Assembly: GCA_037974335.1 (NCBI GenBank)
Contig: CM075761.1
Span: 13,195,543 to 13,259,542 of the forward strand
Source of the DNA: Prionace glauca
Lineage: Eukaryota; Chordata; Chondrichthyes; Carcharhiniformes; Carcharhinidae
Length of the DNA: 64,000 bases
Direction of reading: 5' to 3'
Below the pieces are notes generated by a model. It ran no database searches. It worked only from the letters and a program-made list of their open reading frames with translations, and was not told the origin of the DNA. The position numbers and the translations under genes are program-made. Positions 1 through 10,170 of the stretch are shown here, one piece after another (within the stretch, counting starts at the first letter, position 1; each line of letters opens with the position of its first letter).

Positions 1-184
1 TTTACCCAAACAGGCGATGTAGTCTGGCGACTAGAGGATTTTCACAGTAACGTCATTGCAGTGTCTGTGTAAGCCGACTGGTGACTAATATCTCTATTAC
101 TGCTGAATAAGAAACTGAGTGCCTTCATCTGAGAATGGCCATCATGGATAGAGGACTACTTTTGACTAATAAATAAACTTTAAC
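1..184 (+). repeat. V-SINE, HE1-type 3' end (truncated by window edge)
   Basis: The end of the element reads ACAGTAACGTCATTGCAG, then GTAAGCC, then AATAAATAAACTTTAA at its 3' limit. The same ending occurs near 9660, 36600 and 37380. The tRNA head lies outside the window. Confidence 0.75.
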
Positions 185-189
185 AGCCA

Positions 190-605
190 CATAGAACATA
201 GAACACTACAGCACAAACAGGCCCTTCGGCCCACGAGTTGCGTCGATCACATCAACACCTATCAATCCATAGACCTATCTATAACCCTCAATCTCATTAA
301 ACCCCATATACTCATCCAGAAGTCTTTTAAAAGACCCCAGCGAGTTCGCCTCCACCACCACTGACGGCAGCCGATTCCATTCACTCACCACCTTCTGAGT
401 GAAAAACTTACCCCTAACATCACTTCTGAACTTCCCTCCCTGTACCTTAAATCTGTGTCCTTTCGTAGCGACCATTTCAACCCGGGGAAATAGCCTCTGA
501 GAGTCCACCCTATCTATTCCTCTCAACATTTTGTAAACTTCTATCAGGTCGCCTCTCAACCTTCGTCTCTCCAGGGAAAAGAGTCCCAACTCCCTCAACC
601 ATGTA
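190..605 (-). repeat. LINE-C 3' end (CR1-like), C-terminal RT-ORF fragment
   Basis: The + strand starts with the antisense tail ACATAGAACATAGAACACTA followed by CCCTTCGGCCCAC. The minus-strand frame encodes the C-terminal tail domain typical of CR1/L2-type LINE ORF2 (SLERRRLRGDLIEVYKML, FFTQKVVSEWNRLPSVV). The 5' part of the element is missing, as usual for truncated LINE insertions. Confidence 0.85.
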
Positions 606-807
606 TACACTCCATTTTCCTTTCGTTCAACCATTAAAGCTTTCAAGTCTAGTTTATCTCTTCGTGTCACTATCGGGTTACATTAACACTGTAATGAAGT
701 TACTATGAAAATCACCCTCGCCATCACACTCCGGCCCCGGTTCATGATACTGATGGAGAATTTAGCATGGCCAATGCAACTAACCGGCACATCTTTCAGA
801 CTGTGTG

Positions 808-1110
808 TTGGGGCGGCACGGTAGCACAGTGGTTAGCACTGCTGCTTCGCAGCTCCAGTTGCCTGGGTTCGATTCCCGGCTCGGGTCACTGTCTGTGTGG
901 AGTTTGCACATTCTCCCTGTGTCTGTGTGGGTTTTCTCCCACAGTCCAGAAATGTGCGGGTTAGGTTGATTGGTCATGCTAAGTAATTGCCCCTTAGTAT
1001 CCAGGGGTGTGTAGTTTAGAGGGATTAGTGGGTATAATATATGGGGGTAGGGCCTGGGTTGGATTATGTTCGGTGCAGACTCGATGGGCCGAAGGTCCTG
1101 ATTCTATGAA
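808..1110 (+). repeat. V-SINE, near full length
   Basis: The copy has a tRNA-like head with a B-box GGTTCGATTCCCGGC, the core GTGGAGTTTGCACATTCTCC, then CAAATGTGC-like and GGTTAG units, and a tail GATGGGCCGAAGG...TTCTATG. It is immediately followed by an inverted SINE fragment. Confidence 0.85.
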
Positions 1111-1243
1111 ACCGGAGGAAGCCCACGCAGACACGGGGAAAATGTACAAACTTCAGACAGACAGGCACTTAAGCCAGGAATCAAACCCGGATCCTTGGCA
1201 CTGTGATGCAACAGTGCTAACCACTGCGCCACTGTACCGCCTT
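1110..1243 (-). repeat. V-SINE 5' half, inverted against the previous copy
   Basis: The antisense core (CGGAGGAAGCCCACGCAGAC) runs to the antisense tRNA head (GCTAACCACTGCGCCACTGT). Copy and neighbour lie tail to core, making an imperfect inverted pair. Confidence 0.8.
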
Positions 1244-2150
1244 CTGGTCAATGAGATCTGGAATTCATTCCCTGACCTTCGAAAGATCCTGTCCTCATTT
1301 TCCAATTTAAGAGTCTCCTTAAAACACCCCTCTTTGAAAAAGATTTTCATCGCCCATGCAAAGATATCTTTGTGCTGTCTGGGCTCAGACGTTGATATTG
1401 TTCTTCGTGTTCGTCATTGCAAGTAAATCGATGCAAATCTTTATCGTGGGACACAACAAACCATCCGGGAGTTCTCCATCTGACGTTACGAACTAAGAGC
1501 CAAAGAGTTGGGAGACAATGTGCTCTGGATAATCCTTAACTTTCATTTTAAAACAAACAATTGACCACTAGAAGTAGCTAAATAGCCTTTATTTTACACT
1601 CATCTTGAGTAAGCTAAGTATGCCCAGTGCTATCAGAGTAATCCCACTTATACTCACAGACGAAATATTGCAATTAACAGAAACAGTATGATACCAACAA
1701 TCATCATATTACTCGTTGGTAGAATTAGCACACAAACAAACATCCTCCATCAACTCCTTCAAATGGCGATTTGAATATTTGAAAAGGATTTGACATCACG
1801 AATGAATTGCAGACGTCCCTCCCCGTCGCGGCCCATAGGGGCCTGACCGCGATTTGACAAAGAGCAGCAGCCAGAGACCGAGTGGGCAAGATGTGACTGC
1901 GGGTAGGAGAGACGTGCTCCAGAGTTAGAGCGGCACCGTGTGGCGAAGAGTGGGAGCGGCGGCAGCCCCTGTCTCTGTCATCGGGTCCATTCTGAACAAT
2001 TTGTTTTCTTATGGAAGCATTTATCTCCTGTGAAAATAATATACAAAAAAACCTATTTGGAACCAGACAACAGGTGGCACTTCAACGATTGTATCTTATT
2101 AGAGGGCACGGTGTGTCTGCGTAAGTTGCTCTTTTGAGAGTCCCTGCAGG
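1244..2150. other. No recognised gene
   Basis: About 0.9 kb with no convincing exon, repeat family or RNA gene that I can name. The short open frames here have no recognisable domain. Confidence 0.5.
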
Positions 2151-2154
2151 TAAA

Positions 2155-2670
2155 CCAGCACTGTGACACAGTGCCTCACAATGTTAGGGATGTGGGTTGG
2201 ATTCCTGGCTTGGATCACTCTTTGTGTTGAGTTTCTCCCCGTTTATCCTGGAGTTCCTCTGGTTTCATCGCTTACTAAATTGATCCTTTGTGTCACAAGA
2301 TATGCAACTAAGGAGGATTGGCCTTGCTAAATTGCCCCCTAGTGTCCACAATGTGCAGCGTAGTAGAATCGGCGTATGAAATTGCCCCTTATTGTCCCAT
2401 GATGTACAGTTTAGATCGATTGACAAAGCTAAACTAACCCTTAATCTTCCAAGATATGTAGGTTGGATGGATTGGCCATGTTAAATCGGACCCTGGTGTC
2501 CAAAGATGTGCAGTTTAGGTGGATTGGTCATGCTAAATTGTCAATTGTTATCTAGAGATGTGTTGGTTGGCTGGATTAGCTATAGTAATTGCTGTGGGGG
2601 TAGATGATTTTTCCAAGACCCGGTGCTGACTTGATTGGCCAATGGCCTCCTTCTGTACTGTGGGGATACT
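2155..2670 (+). repeat. Degenerate V-SINE with an expanded internal 52-bp unit
   Basis: A worn tRNA head and core (GTTGGATTCCTGGCTTGGAT, then GTTTCTCCCCG) is followed by about five diverged copies of a unit of the type AAGATGTGCAGGTTAGGTGG / ATTGGCCATGCTAAATTG, and ends in a SINE tail GGCCTCCTTCTGTACTGTGG. A normal copy holds only about two such units. Confidence 0.7.
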
Positions 2671-2689
2671 TTGGCCTCCAGTCCATCCT

Positions 2690-3010
2690 CTGCACAAGAT
2701 CGTGGTTGATCTTCTAGCTCTGCTTCACATTCTGCTAATTCTCAAATATGCATGGGCCTCTGTGTAGCGAATCCCAAGGTCCTCCAACTGATTTATCCAG
2801 TCTCAGTCTTCATTCGGAGACTATTAATCCGTGTTCCAGAATTTACACAAAGGGGGAGAGAAAGCTTATCAACATTTACCCTGAACGCCCAGCCAGTATC
2901 TTGCATATTTTCATGAGATTACCACATACTATTCTGGACCCCAGGGAATACACATTCAGCTCACTCAGCGACGTAGAAGCCTCAAAGACATAAACATTAC
3001 GGTTAAAGTA
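2690..3010 (-). repeat. Old LINE fragment
   Basis: Antisense fragments resemble the LINE segment that encodes the ORF2 tail (compare TTTCATGAGATTACCACAT with TCAATGAGATC in younger copies). It is strongly diverged and without an open frame. Confidence 0.4.
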
Positions 3011-3119
3011 CAGCCACCTCACAATAACTCCGAACAATCTGATTAATCAAAAATACATTAACTTTGTCATTAGTTGCAAATGCATGAACACTGCACTGAA
3101 GTTACTGTGAAAAGCCCTA

Positions 3120-3590
3120 TCGAAGGGTTTACAAGGGTGTTGCCTGGATTGGGAGGCATGTCTTATGAAGATAGGTTGAGGGAGCTGGGTCTCTTCTCCC
3201 TGGAGAGACGAAGATTGAGAGGCGACCTGATAGAGGTTTATAAAATGTTGAGAGGTATAGATCGGGTGGATTCTCGGAGACTATTTCCCAGGGCTGAAAT
3301 GGTCGCTACGAGAGGACACAGGTTTAAGGTGCGGGGGAGCAGGTACAGAGATGTCTGGGGTAAGGTTTTCACTCAGAGGGTGGTGAGTGAGTGGAATCGT
3401 CTGCCATCGGTGCTGGTAGAGGCAAACTCGCTGGGGTCCTTCAAGAGATTTCTGGATGAGTGCATGGGATTTAATGGGATTGAGAGTTATAAATAGGCCT
3501 GGTAGGTATGGATATGATCGGCACAACTTGTGGGCCGAAGGGCCTGTTTGTGTTGAAGTGTTCTAAGTTCTATGTACTATGTTCTATGTG
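3120..3590 (+). repeat. LINE-C 3' end
   Basis: Same family as the copy at 190-605, on the other strand. An open frame covers the ORF2 tail (LPGLGGMSYEDRLRELGLFS and VVSEWNRLPSVLVEAN), followed by GGGCCGAAGGGCCTGTTTGTG and a TTCTATG-rich end. Confidence 0.85.
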
Positions 3591-3639
3591 CATTTGCGAT
3601 GTCAAAACACACACGACTTCAGATCAAGTGACTGCTCCT

Positions 3640-4265
3640 TCACTGGCAGAGGAATAGAATACAAAGGATGGGATATAATGATGACTCTGTACAAGACGTT
3701 GGTGAGGCCACCAGTGGAGCATTGTGTGCAGATCTGGCCATGATGTTACAGGATAACATTTTTGCTCAGGAGAGCGTGACAAGAATGCTTCCAGAGCTGG
3801 AGAATTGTAGCAATGAGGAGAGATTGGAGAGGTTGGGTTTGTTTTCCATTGGGAGAGGTTGGGTTTGTTATAAGAACATAAGAACATAAGAAATAGGAGC
3901 AGGAGTAGGCCATCTGGCCCTTCGAGCCTGCCCCGCCATTCAATAAGATCATGGCTGATCTGTCGTGACTCAGCTCCACCTTCCCGCCCTCTCCCCATAA
4001 CCCTTAATCCCCTCTCTTATCAAAAACCCATCAACTGAACAGAGAAGGATAAGGGGTGACAGTATTGAGGTACACAAAACTCTGAGGGGTGGAGATGAAA
4101 TGGAGAGGAATAACTTGTTTCCCTTGGCACAGCGATCAAAAAACAGAGGTCATAGATTTAAGAGAAGTGGCATTATTTGTGGACGGCATCCAAAAAGAAG
4201 TTTTATTTTATGCAGAGGACGGTGGGTGTGTAGAATTCGCTGCCCGAATTGTTGACGGATTAGAA
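3640..4265 (+). repeat. Old LINE copy split by a younger LINE-B insertion
   Basis: The left part (to about 3870) reads like ORF2 'LVRPQLE...RRFTRMLP...RLGLFS'. The right part resumes at about 4035 with a GGTGACAGTATTGAGGTACA segment. The LINE-B tail at 3871-4035 sits between them. Confidence 0.6.
3871..4035 (-). repeat. LINE-B 3' tail inserted in an older LINE
   Basis: Antisense tail AAGAACATAAGAAATAGGAG then AGGCCATCTGGCCCTTCGAG then CCGCCATTCAATAAGATCAT. This tail recurs at least twelve times in the window on both strands. Confidence 0.85.
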
Positions 4266-4267
4266 AA

Positions 4268-4722
4268 AAGAAACAACTGGAGCTGCACCATAAGATGTAT
4301 GCCTCAATTAGGTCAGCTCTTAACCTTCTTCTTTCTAACAAAAACAACCTCAAGTCTCTCAACCTTTCCTCATAAGACCTCCCCACCATACCAGGCAACA
4401 TCCTGGTAAACCTCCTCTGCATCCTTTCCAATGCCTCCACATCCTTCTTATAACGCGGCGACCAGAACTGTGCGCAATACTCCAAGTGCCGCCGCAGCAG
4501 AGTTTTGTACAGTTGCAATATGACCTCACGGCTCCGAAATTCAATCCCTCTACCAATAAAAGCTAACACACCGTACGCCTTCTTAACAACCTTATCAACC
4601 TGGGTGCTAACTTTCAGAGATCGATGCACATATACAGTGTATAAACACATGTTCCACTGGTCGGCGCAACATCGAGGGCCGAAGGGCCTGTCCTGCGCTG
4701 TGACGTTCCATGTTCTATAACT
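4268..4722. repeat. LINE-A copy with inverted 5' portion
   Basis: The first 370 bases are antisense LINE-A ORF2 (minus frame with GRSYEERLRDLRLFLLERRR). From about 4640 the strand flips and the sense 3' tail follows (GGCCGAAGGGCCTGTCCTGC then TTCTATAA). Inversion of the 5' part within one insertion is the expected product of twin priming in LINE integration. Confidence 0.65.
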
Positions 4723-4957
4723 GTTGCAACCTACGGGCTATGGGCTGGGTGAACAAAGGTAGGATTAGAATGGGCACCTAGATGCCTTGGATCGGCATGG
4801 CCAAGATGCACCGCATTCCTCCTTCTGTGTTGTATCATTCTATGGCGATATCATTCTAATCTGCACTGTGTCTCTTCTAATGGATTATTTCAGATTTGCT
4901 GTTTCCACAATTATGCACAGAGATTCATACCCTGGGAGATTTAAGGAAGTAAAAAAT

Positions 4958-5045
4958 CTGACAACACCAGGTTTTAGTCCAACCTATTTATTTGATAATA
5001 TTCTCACAAGCTTTCGAGGGGACTGCCTCTACGTCAGATTTAAGG
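4958..5045 (+). repeat. Repeat H fragment
   Basis: AACACCAGGTTTTAGTCCAA then TCACAAGCTTTCGAGGGGAC. The same phrase order is found at 30885-31265 and 51640-51830. The class of this dispersed repeat is unknown to me. Confidence 0.55.
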
Positions 5046-5104
5046 AATGCAGCAGAAAGAGAGAGATCAGATAAGCATTGGCCTGCAGGTATAATATCAG
5101 GTGT

Positions 5105-5230
5105 GAAATATCAGGCGGGAATGTGGAACTGAGCCACGACAGATCAGCCATGATCTTATTGAATGGCGGGGCAGGCTCGAAGGGCTAGATGGCCTACTCC
5201 TGCTCCTATTTCTTATGTTCTTATGAAATT
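5105..5230 (+). repeat. LINE-B 3' tail
   Basis: Sense tail: GGCAGGCTCGAAGGGCTAGA then CTCCTATTTCTTATGTTCTT. Confidence 0.8.
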
Positions 5231-5239
5231 GGCTGATCT

Positions 5240-5600
5240 GTCGTTATGCATCGTGTGAATATTGACTTGGGCCAAATGAATACACCTGAAATATTATGCG
5301 CAGTTTTGATCTCCTTTTTTTCTGAGAAAGGATATTCTTGCTCTCGAGGGAGTGCAGCGCTAGTTTACCAGGCGGATTCCGGGGAGAAATTGACTAGGTT
5401 AGGATTGTTTTCGCTGGAGTTCAGATGAATGAGGGGGGATCTCACAAAATCTTATAAAATTCTAATAGGATTAATGAGGGTCGATGCAAGGAGGGTGCTC
5501 CCGATAGTCGGGGAATCGAGAACCAAGGGTTTCAGTCTCAGAATTCGGGTTCGACCATTAAGACAGAGGTGAAGAGATATTTCTGTCATTGTTAATTAGG
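5240..5600 (+). repeat. Old LINE fragment
   Basis: Diverged ORF2-tail phrases (TCTCGAGGGAGTGCAGCG, then a RLGLFSLEFR-encoding segment). No intact frame. Confidence 0.5.
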
Positions 5601-5867
5601 AGTGTTTATCAGTATAAAGGAGATCTTTATAGAAATGCTGTCTTTGTACAAGTGCTCTGATAAATAAATATTATTACTCTCTACTCTTATGACCAATAGC
5701 CTATTTAAAGTGAATGACGTAAGATTATCCTAAGTACAACAAATCACGTTACTTTTTTCGTTTCGAACTTAGAACCTTGTCTGTTTCTGTGTAGTGTCGC
5801 CTTTTGTCATTTCTGCAAAAAATACTAATAAGTATTTGTAGAAAAGAGGAAAATATCGACAGGGTTC

Positions 5868-6665
5868 GGCCATAATAAATTGTCCCTTAGTACCCAAAGG
5901 TGTGCTAATGAGATGGATTGGCTATGATAATTTTTCCCTTAGTGTCCAAAAATGTGTAGATTAGCTGGATTGGTCATGCTAAATTATACCTCAGTATCAA
6001 AAGATGCACAGACAAGGCAGAAAGGAAATGCTAAATTGCCCTTAATGCCCTAAGATGTTCAGGTTAGGTGGATTGGCCATGTTAAATTGACCTTAATGTG
6101 TCAAGATGTGTAGGTTAGGTGGATTGACCATGTTAAATTGCCCTTAATGTATCTAAATGTGCAGGTTAGGTGGATTGGCCATGTTAAATTGCCCTTAATG
6201 TGTCAAGATGTGTAGGTTAGGTGGATTGACCATGTTAAATTGCCCTTAATGTATCAAGATGTGCAGGTTAGATGAATTGACCATGTTAAATTGCCCTTAA
6301 TGCCCCAAGATGTGCAGGTTGGGTGAATTGGTCATGCTAATTTGTCCATTGGTGTCAGTAGGGTAAGTCCAAAGATGTGCGGGTTAGGTTCATTGGCTAT
6401 GCTAAAATTGCCCCTTAGTATCTAGGGATGTGTAGGTTAGAGGGATTAGCAGGTAAATGTGTAGGGATATGGGGATAGGGTCTGGGTGGGATTGTGTTCG
6501 GTGCAGACTCGATGGGCCGAAGGGCCTGTTTCTGCACTGTAGGGTTCTATGTTCTATGTTCTAGGGTAAATAGAGGAGGTCACGGCAATAGGGCCTGAGT
6601 GGGATTTCAGGCGGTGCAAGCTCGCTGGGCTGAATGGCCCCCTTCTGCACTGAAGGAGTTTTATG
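5868..6665 (+). repeat. V-SINE-derived minisatellite of about 51-52 bp, ending in a SINE tail
   Basis: About nine head-to-tail units of the type AAGATGTGTAGGTTAGGTGG / ATTGACCATGTTAAATTGCC. The array runs into an ordinary V-SINE 3' end (GATGGGCCGAAGGGCCTGTT then TAGGGTTCTATGTTC) and a second worn tail up to about 6660. Confidence 0.8.
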
Positions 6666-7080
6666 ATTTTATCAGTCAACATATCAAGGTGTTATCACTT
6701 ATCTGCTTTCGGAGTCCGATTTTGCATAAATCTGAATCTCTTACATTGCAAAGGTAACTGCACTTCCAAAGACATATCATCGGTTGCAAAGAGCCCTGGG
6801 GTATTCTGTGTTCGGGGCAGACTCCACATGAAGCAAGGCAACTGAAATCTCACTGAAATAATGTCGGCCGTGCCCTGTTGCAAATAATGCAAAGCAAAGA
6901 GGCAGCACTCACTGCTCACATATCAGCCTTTCAAAGGATGGCCTCCGTATGGCTTGGATTTCACGTTGTTTTTTCTAACACAATTGCATACAAAGCACAG
7001 CACAGGTTGGTACCATTTGGTTCACTCGCGGCAGTTAATGCTCCAGACGTGCATCTTCCTGTCACCCCATCAACATATCC
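6666..7080. other. No recognised gene
   Basis: I see no exon, repeat family or RNA gene here that I can support. Confidence 0.5.
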
Positions 7081-7082
7081 GG

Positions 7083-7757
7083 GATAATCAACACGGTTTT
7101 GTAACGGGTAAGTCCTGCCTCACAAATTTGTTCGAATTCTTTGAGGAGGTAACTAAGTGTGTAGATGAAGGTAGAGCAGTTGATGTCGTACACATGGATT
7201 TTCGTAAAGCGTTTGATAAGATTCCCCATGGTAGGCTCATGAAGAAGATAAGGAGGTGTGAGATAAAGGGAAATTTGGCCAACTGCATAAGGAAATGGCT
7301 GTTTCGCAGGAGACAGAGGGTGGTGGTTTGGAGGGTAGGCCTGATGAGGAAAGCTGGAGGGAGATGGGTGTTTTCTCTTTGGAGCGGAGGAGGATGAGGC
7401 ACGACTTAGAGGTTTATAAGATGATGAGAGGGATTGATAAAGCAGGCATGCAGAGACTATTTCCTCGGATGGATATCGCTGTTACTAGGGGGCATAACTA
7501 TAAGGTTCATAATGGGAGACATAGGAGGGATGTCCGAGGTAGATTCTTTACTCAGAGAGTGGTTGGGGTGTGGAATAGACTGCCTACTGTGATAGTGGAG
7601 TCGGAAACTTTGGGAACTTTCAAGCGGTTATTGGATAGGCACATGGAGCACACTGGAATGATAGAGAGGGGATAGCTTGATCTTGGGATTGAACATAACT
7701 CGGCAGAACATCGAGAGCCGAAGGGCCTGTACTGTGCTGTAATGTTCTATGTTCTAG
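7083..7757 (+). repeat. LINE-A copy with internal deletion
   Basis: The RT part shows QHGFVTGKSCLTNL and VHMDFRKAFDKIPHGR (RT motifs around the first catalytic Asp). It then jumps to the ORF2 tail (FFTQRVVGVWNRLPTVI) and the sense 3' end ACATCGAGAGCCGAAGGGCC. The core with the second catalytic motif (FADD) is missing. Confidence 0.85.
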
Positions 7758-7904
7758 CTCTTTCCCTCCTTCGTGTCTATCCAGCTGCCCAGTTAAAATA
7801 CATTTTTGTCATTCGCCCCGAGCAGAGGTGAGGAGGAAAATGGAACATTGAATGCCATGATCAGATTTTAATCGTGCGATTTTTTTAAAAATCGGGAACT
7901 TTTT

Positions 7905-8315
7905 TAATTTGATGTGATTTGATTTATTATTGTGACATGTATTAGCATATAGCGAAAAATTGGCCGACCTTGCATTAAGTTGATCTTTCTCTGCACCCTA
8001 GCTATGACTGTAACACTACATTCCCTCCTTTCTTTGTCTATGAACGGTAAACTTTGTCTGTATAGCGCACAAGAAACAATACTTTTCACCATATCCCAAC
8101 ACATGTGACAATAAGTCAAGTCTATGTATTCTATGAATGGTATGCTTTGTCTGTATAGCGCGCAAGAAACAATATTTTTCATTGCATTCCAATACATGTA
8201 CCAATAATAAATCAAATCTGTGTACTCTATGAACGGTATGCTTTGTCTGTATAGCGCACAAGAAACAATACTATTCACTGCATCCCAATACACGTGACAA
8301 TAAATCAAATCTATG
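7905..8315. repeat. Repeat G, tandem units of about 95 bp
   Basis: An antisense piece (to about 8000) is followed by three sense units starting at about 8053, 8150 and 8242. Each unit reads TTTGTCTGTATAGCGC then AAGAAACAATA then an AATAAATCAAATC end. Similar units are found at 8985, 17690, 19000 and 30330. Confidence 0.7.
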
Positions 8316-8316
8316 T

Positions 8317-8984
8317 AAGAACATAAGAACATAAGAAATAGGAGCATGAGTAGGCCATCTGGCCCTTCGAGCCTGCCCCGCCATTCAATAAGATCATGGC
8401 TGATCTGTCGTGGCTCAGTTCCACCTTTCCGCTCTCTCCCCATAACCCTTAATCCCTTCTCTTATCAAAAACCCATCAACCCGTTTCTTAAAAATATTTA
8501 GTGAGGCAGCCTCCACCACTTCAACGGGCAGAGAATTCCAGAGATTCACCACCCTTTGAGTGAAGAAGTTCCTCCTCAACTCTGTTCTAAACCGCCTCCC
8601 CTTTACCTTGAGGCTGTGCCCCCTAGTCCTACTGTCTTTTTTGAGCGGGAAGAGTCTCTCCACCTCTATCCTATCCATCCCATTCATCATCTTATACGTC
8701 TCAATGAGATCTCCCCTCATTCTTCTAAACTCTAACGAGTACAAGCCTAGTTTATTCAGCCTCTCCTCATAGCTCAATCCCCTCAACTCTGGTATCAGCC
8801 TAGTAAACCTCCTCTGCACTCCCTTCAGGGCCAAAATATCCTTGCGCAGGTGCGGCGCCCAAAACTGCACACAGTACTCCAGCTGCGGCCTCACCAATGC
8901 CCTATGCAGCTGCAGCAAGACCTCCCTACTTTTATATTCAATCCCCCTCGCTATGAAGGCCAGCATCCCATTCGCCTTGTACTC
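8317..8984 (-). repeat. LINE-B 3' end inserted into the repeat G array
   Basis: Open minus frame for the ORF2 C-terminal part (LALKGVQRRFTRLIPELRGL, FFTQRVVNLWNSLPVEVVEA) plus the antisense tail. Repeat G stops at its left end (CAAATCTATGTA) and resumes at its right end (CTCTATGAATGG), so it landed inside the array. Confidence 0.85.
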
Positions 8985-9080
8985 TATGAATGGTATACTT
9001 TGTCTGTATAGCGCGCAGGAAACAATAATTTTTAATCTAAACTAATACATGCGACAATTATAAACCAAACCAAATGTAAT
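8985..9080 (+). repeat. Repeat G, continuation after the LINE-B insertion
   Basis: Reads CTCTATGAATGGTATACTTT then GTCTGTATAGCGCGCAGG, continuing the phase of the units before 8315. Confidence 0.65.
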
Positions 9081-9379
9081 CAAAGCTCTCCCTGTGGTAG
9101 CGGGTTCCATCTTGTGCCCATTCCTGCAAAGTACATTTTTTCCTGAAATTCCTGCTGGCGACAATTTCATCTTGGAATATTTTGAAGTTCTACTTCTCCT
9201 TTGTTGAACCATTTCAAAATTGCAAATTCTTGATGGGTCATCCCTCAAGTTTCACTTGTTTTAGAGAAAAAAAAGAGCTCCAACCTCTTTAAGATTCACT
9301 GACAGTTACACACGCTCTCTCTTCTTGTATAATTCATATGAAATGTTAACTGCACCTTTTCTGTCCCCTGTGCATGCTT

Positions 9380-9680
9380 GCTGGGGTAGCCCGGTGGTAC
9401 GGTGGTTAGCACTTGCTGCCTCCCAGAGCCGAAGAACTGGGTTCAATTCCCGGCTTGTCTTGCCACACCATCTGTGCAGAATCGACACGTTCTGCCCGTG
9501 TCTGCCTGGGTTTCCGCTAGGTGTTCCAGTTTCTTCCCATAGTCTGAAAGAAATGGTGGTTACTTGGATTGGCCCTTGCTAAATTCTCGCGCAGTCTACA
9601 GGCGGCAGAGTATGGCGATGAGGAGGTTTTCACAGTAACTTCATTGCAATGTTAATGTAAGCCTACTTGTGCCTAAGAAA
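9380..9680 (+). repeat. V-SINE with HE1-type tail, near full length
   Basis: The tRNA-like head contains GTGGTTAGCACTTGC and GGGTTCAATTCCCGGC, followed by the V core and the HE1-type end (TTCACAGTAACTTCATTGCA then GTAAGCCTACTTGTG). Confidence 0.85.
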
Positions 9681-9689
9681 TGAACTTGA

Positions 9690-10015
9690 ACAAATTTTTC
9701 TCGGACTCGGAACAACTGTGCTCTGCACTCAAAAATCGGGCCTCAGTGATGTGAGTCAGACATCTGAGATATCCTGTAGAACATGTCGAGCGCTCACAGT
9801 CACCTGGACCTGTAGTAAACAGGAAAACCGCAGAGAGATTCCACCTCGGTTCTATTTTCCAACCCCAGTCTTTTTTTTCATTTCATATGCATAGCGCGCA
9901 CATTTCAGACGTCGCCCACACAGAGAGAACAAGAGGTTGTTCTTGTTGTGAATCTTGTGAATCTCAGCGCGATTCGGAGCGGGGGCTCAGAGTCTCACCT
10001 TCTGGGTCAAGGACA
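9690..10015 (+). other. 5' flank of receptor unit 1
   Basis: Non-repetitive sequence between the SINE and the leader exon. It should hold the promoter and 5' untranslated region. A TTTCATATGCAT stretch at about 9880 is A/T-rich and octamer-like, but not an exact octamer. I cannot place a start site. Confidence 0.35.
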
Positions 10016-10058
10016 ATGAATTTCCTGGGCATCTGTGCATTGTTCCATCTCTTCCAGG
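10016..10058 (+). pseudogene. Unit 1 leader exon
   Basis: Encodes MNFLGICALFHLFQ, a short hydrophobic signal peptide, with A at -3 of the ATG, and ends in CAGG|GTGAGAT. Splice phase 1 fits the V exon, which opens with VIEPQV. Confidence 0.75.
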
Positions 10059-10074
10059 GTGAGATGTCCTCATT

Positions 10075-10170
10075 ATACACAGATAGAGTGGAGAAGGATT
10101 TGGATAGAACGAAGAGGCAGAGACTGTTTCCATTGGCAGGCGTTCCTGGAACCAAGAGAACATGGATTTG
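10075..10170 (+). repeat. Old LINE fragment in intron 1 of unit 1
   Basis: GGCAGAGACTGTTTCCATTG and GTTCCTGGAACCAAGAGAAC match the LINE segment encoding 'RLFPL...SRTRGH', which sits in every ORF2-tail copy here. Confidence 0.45.
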
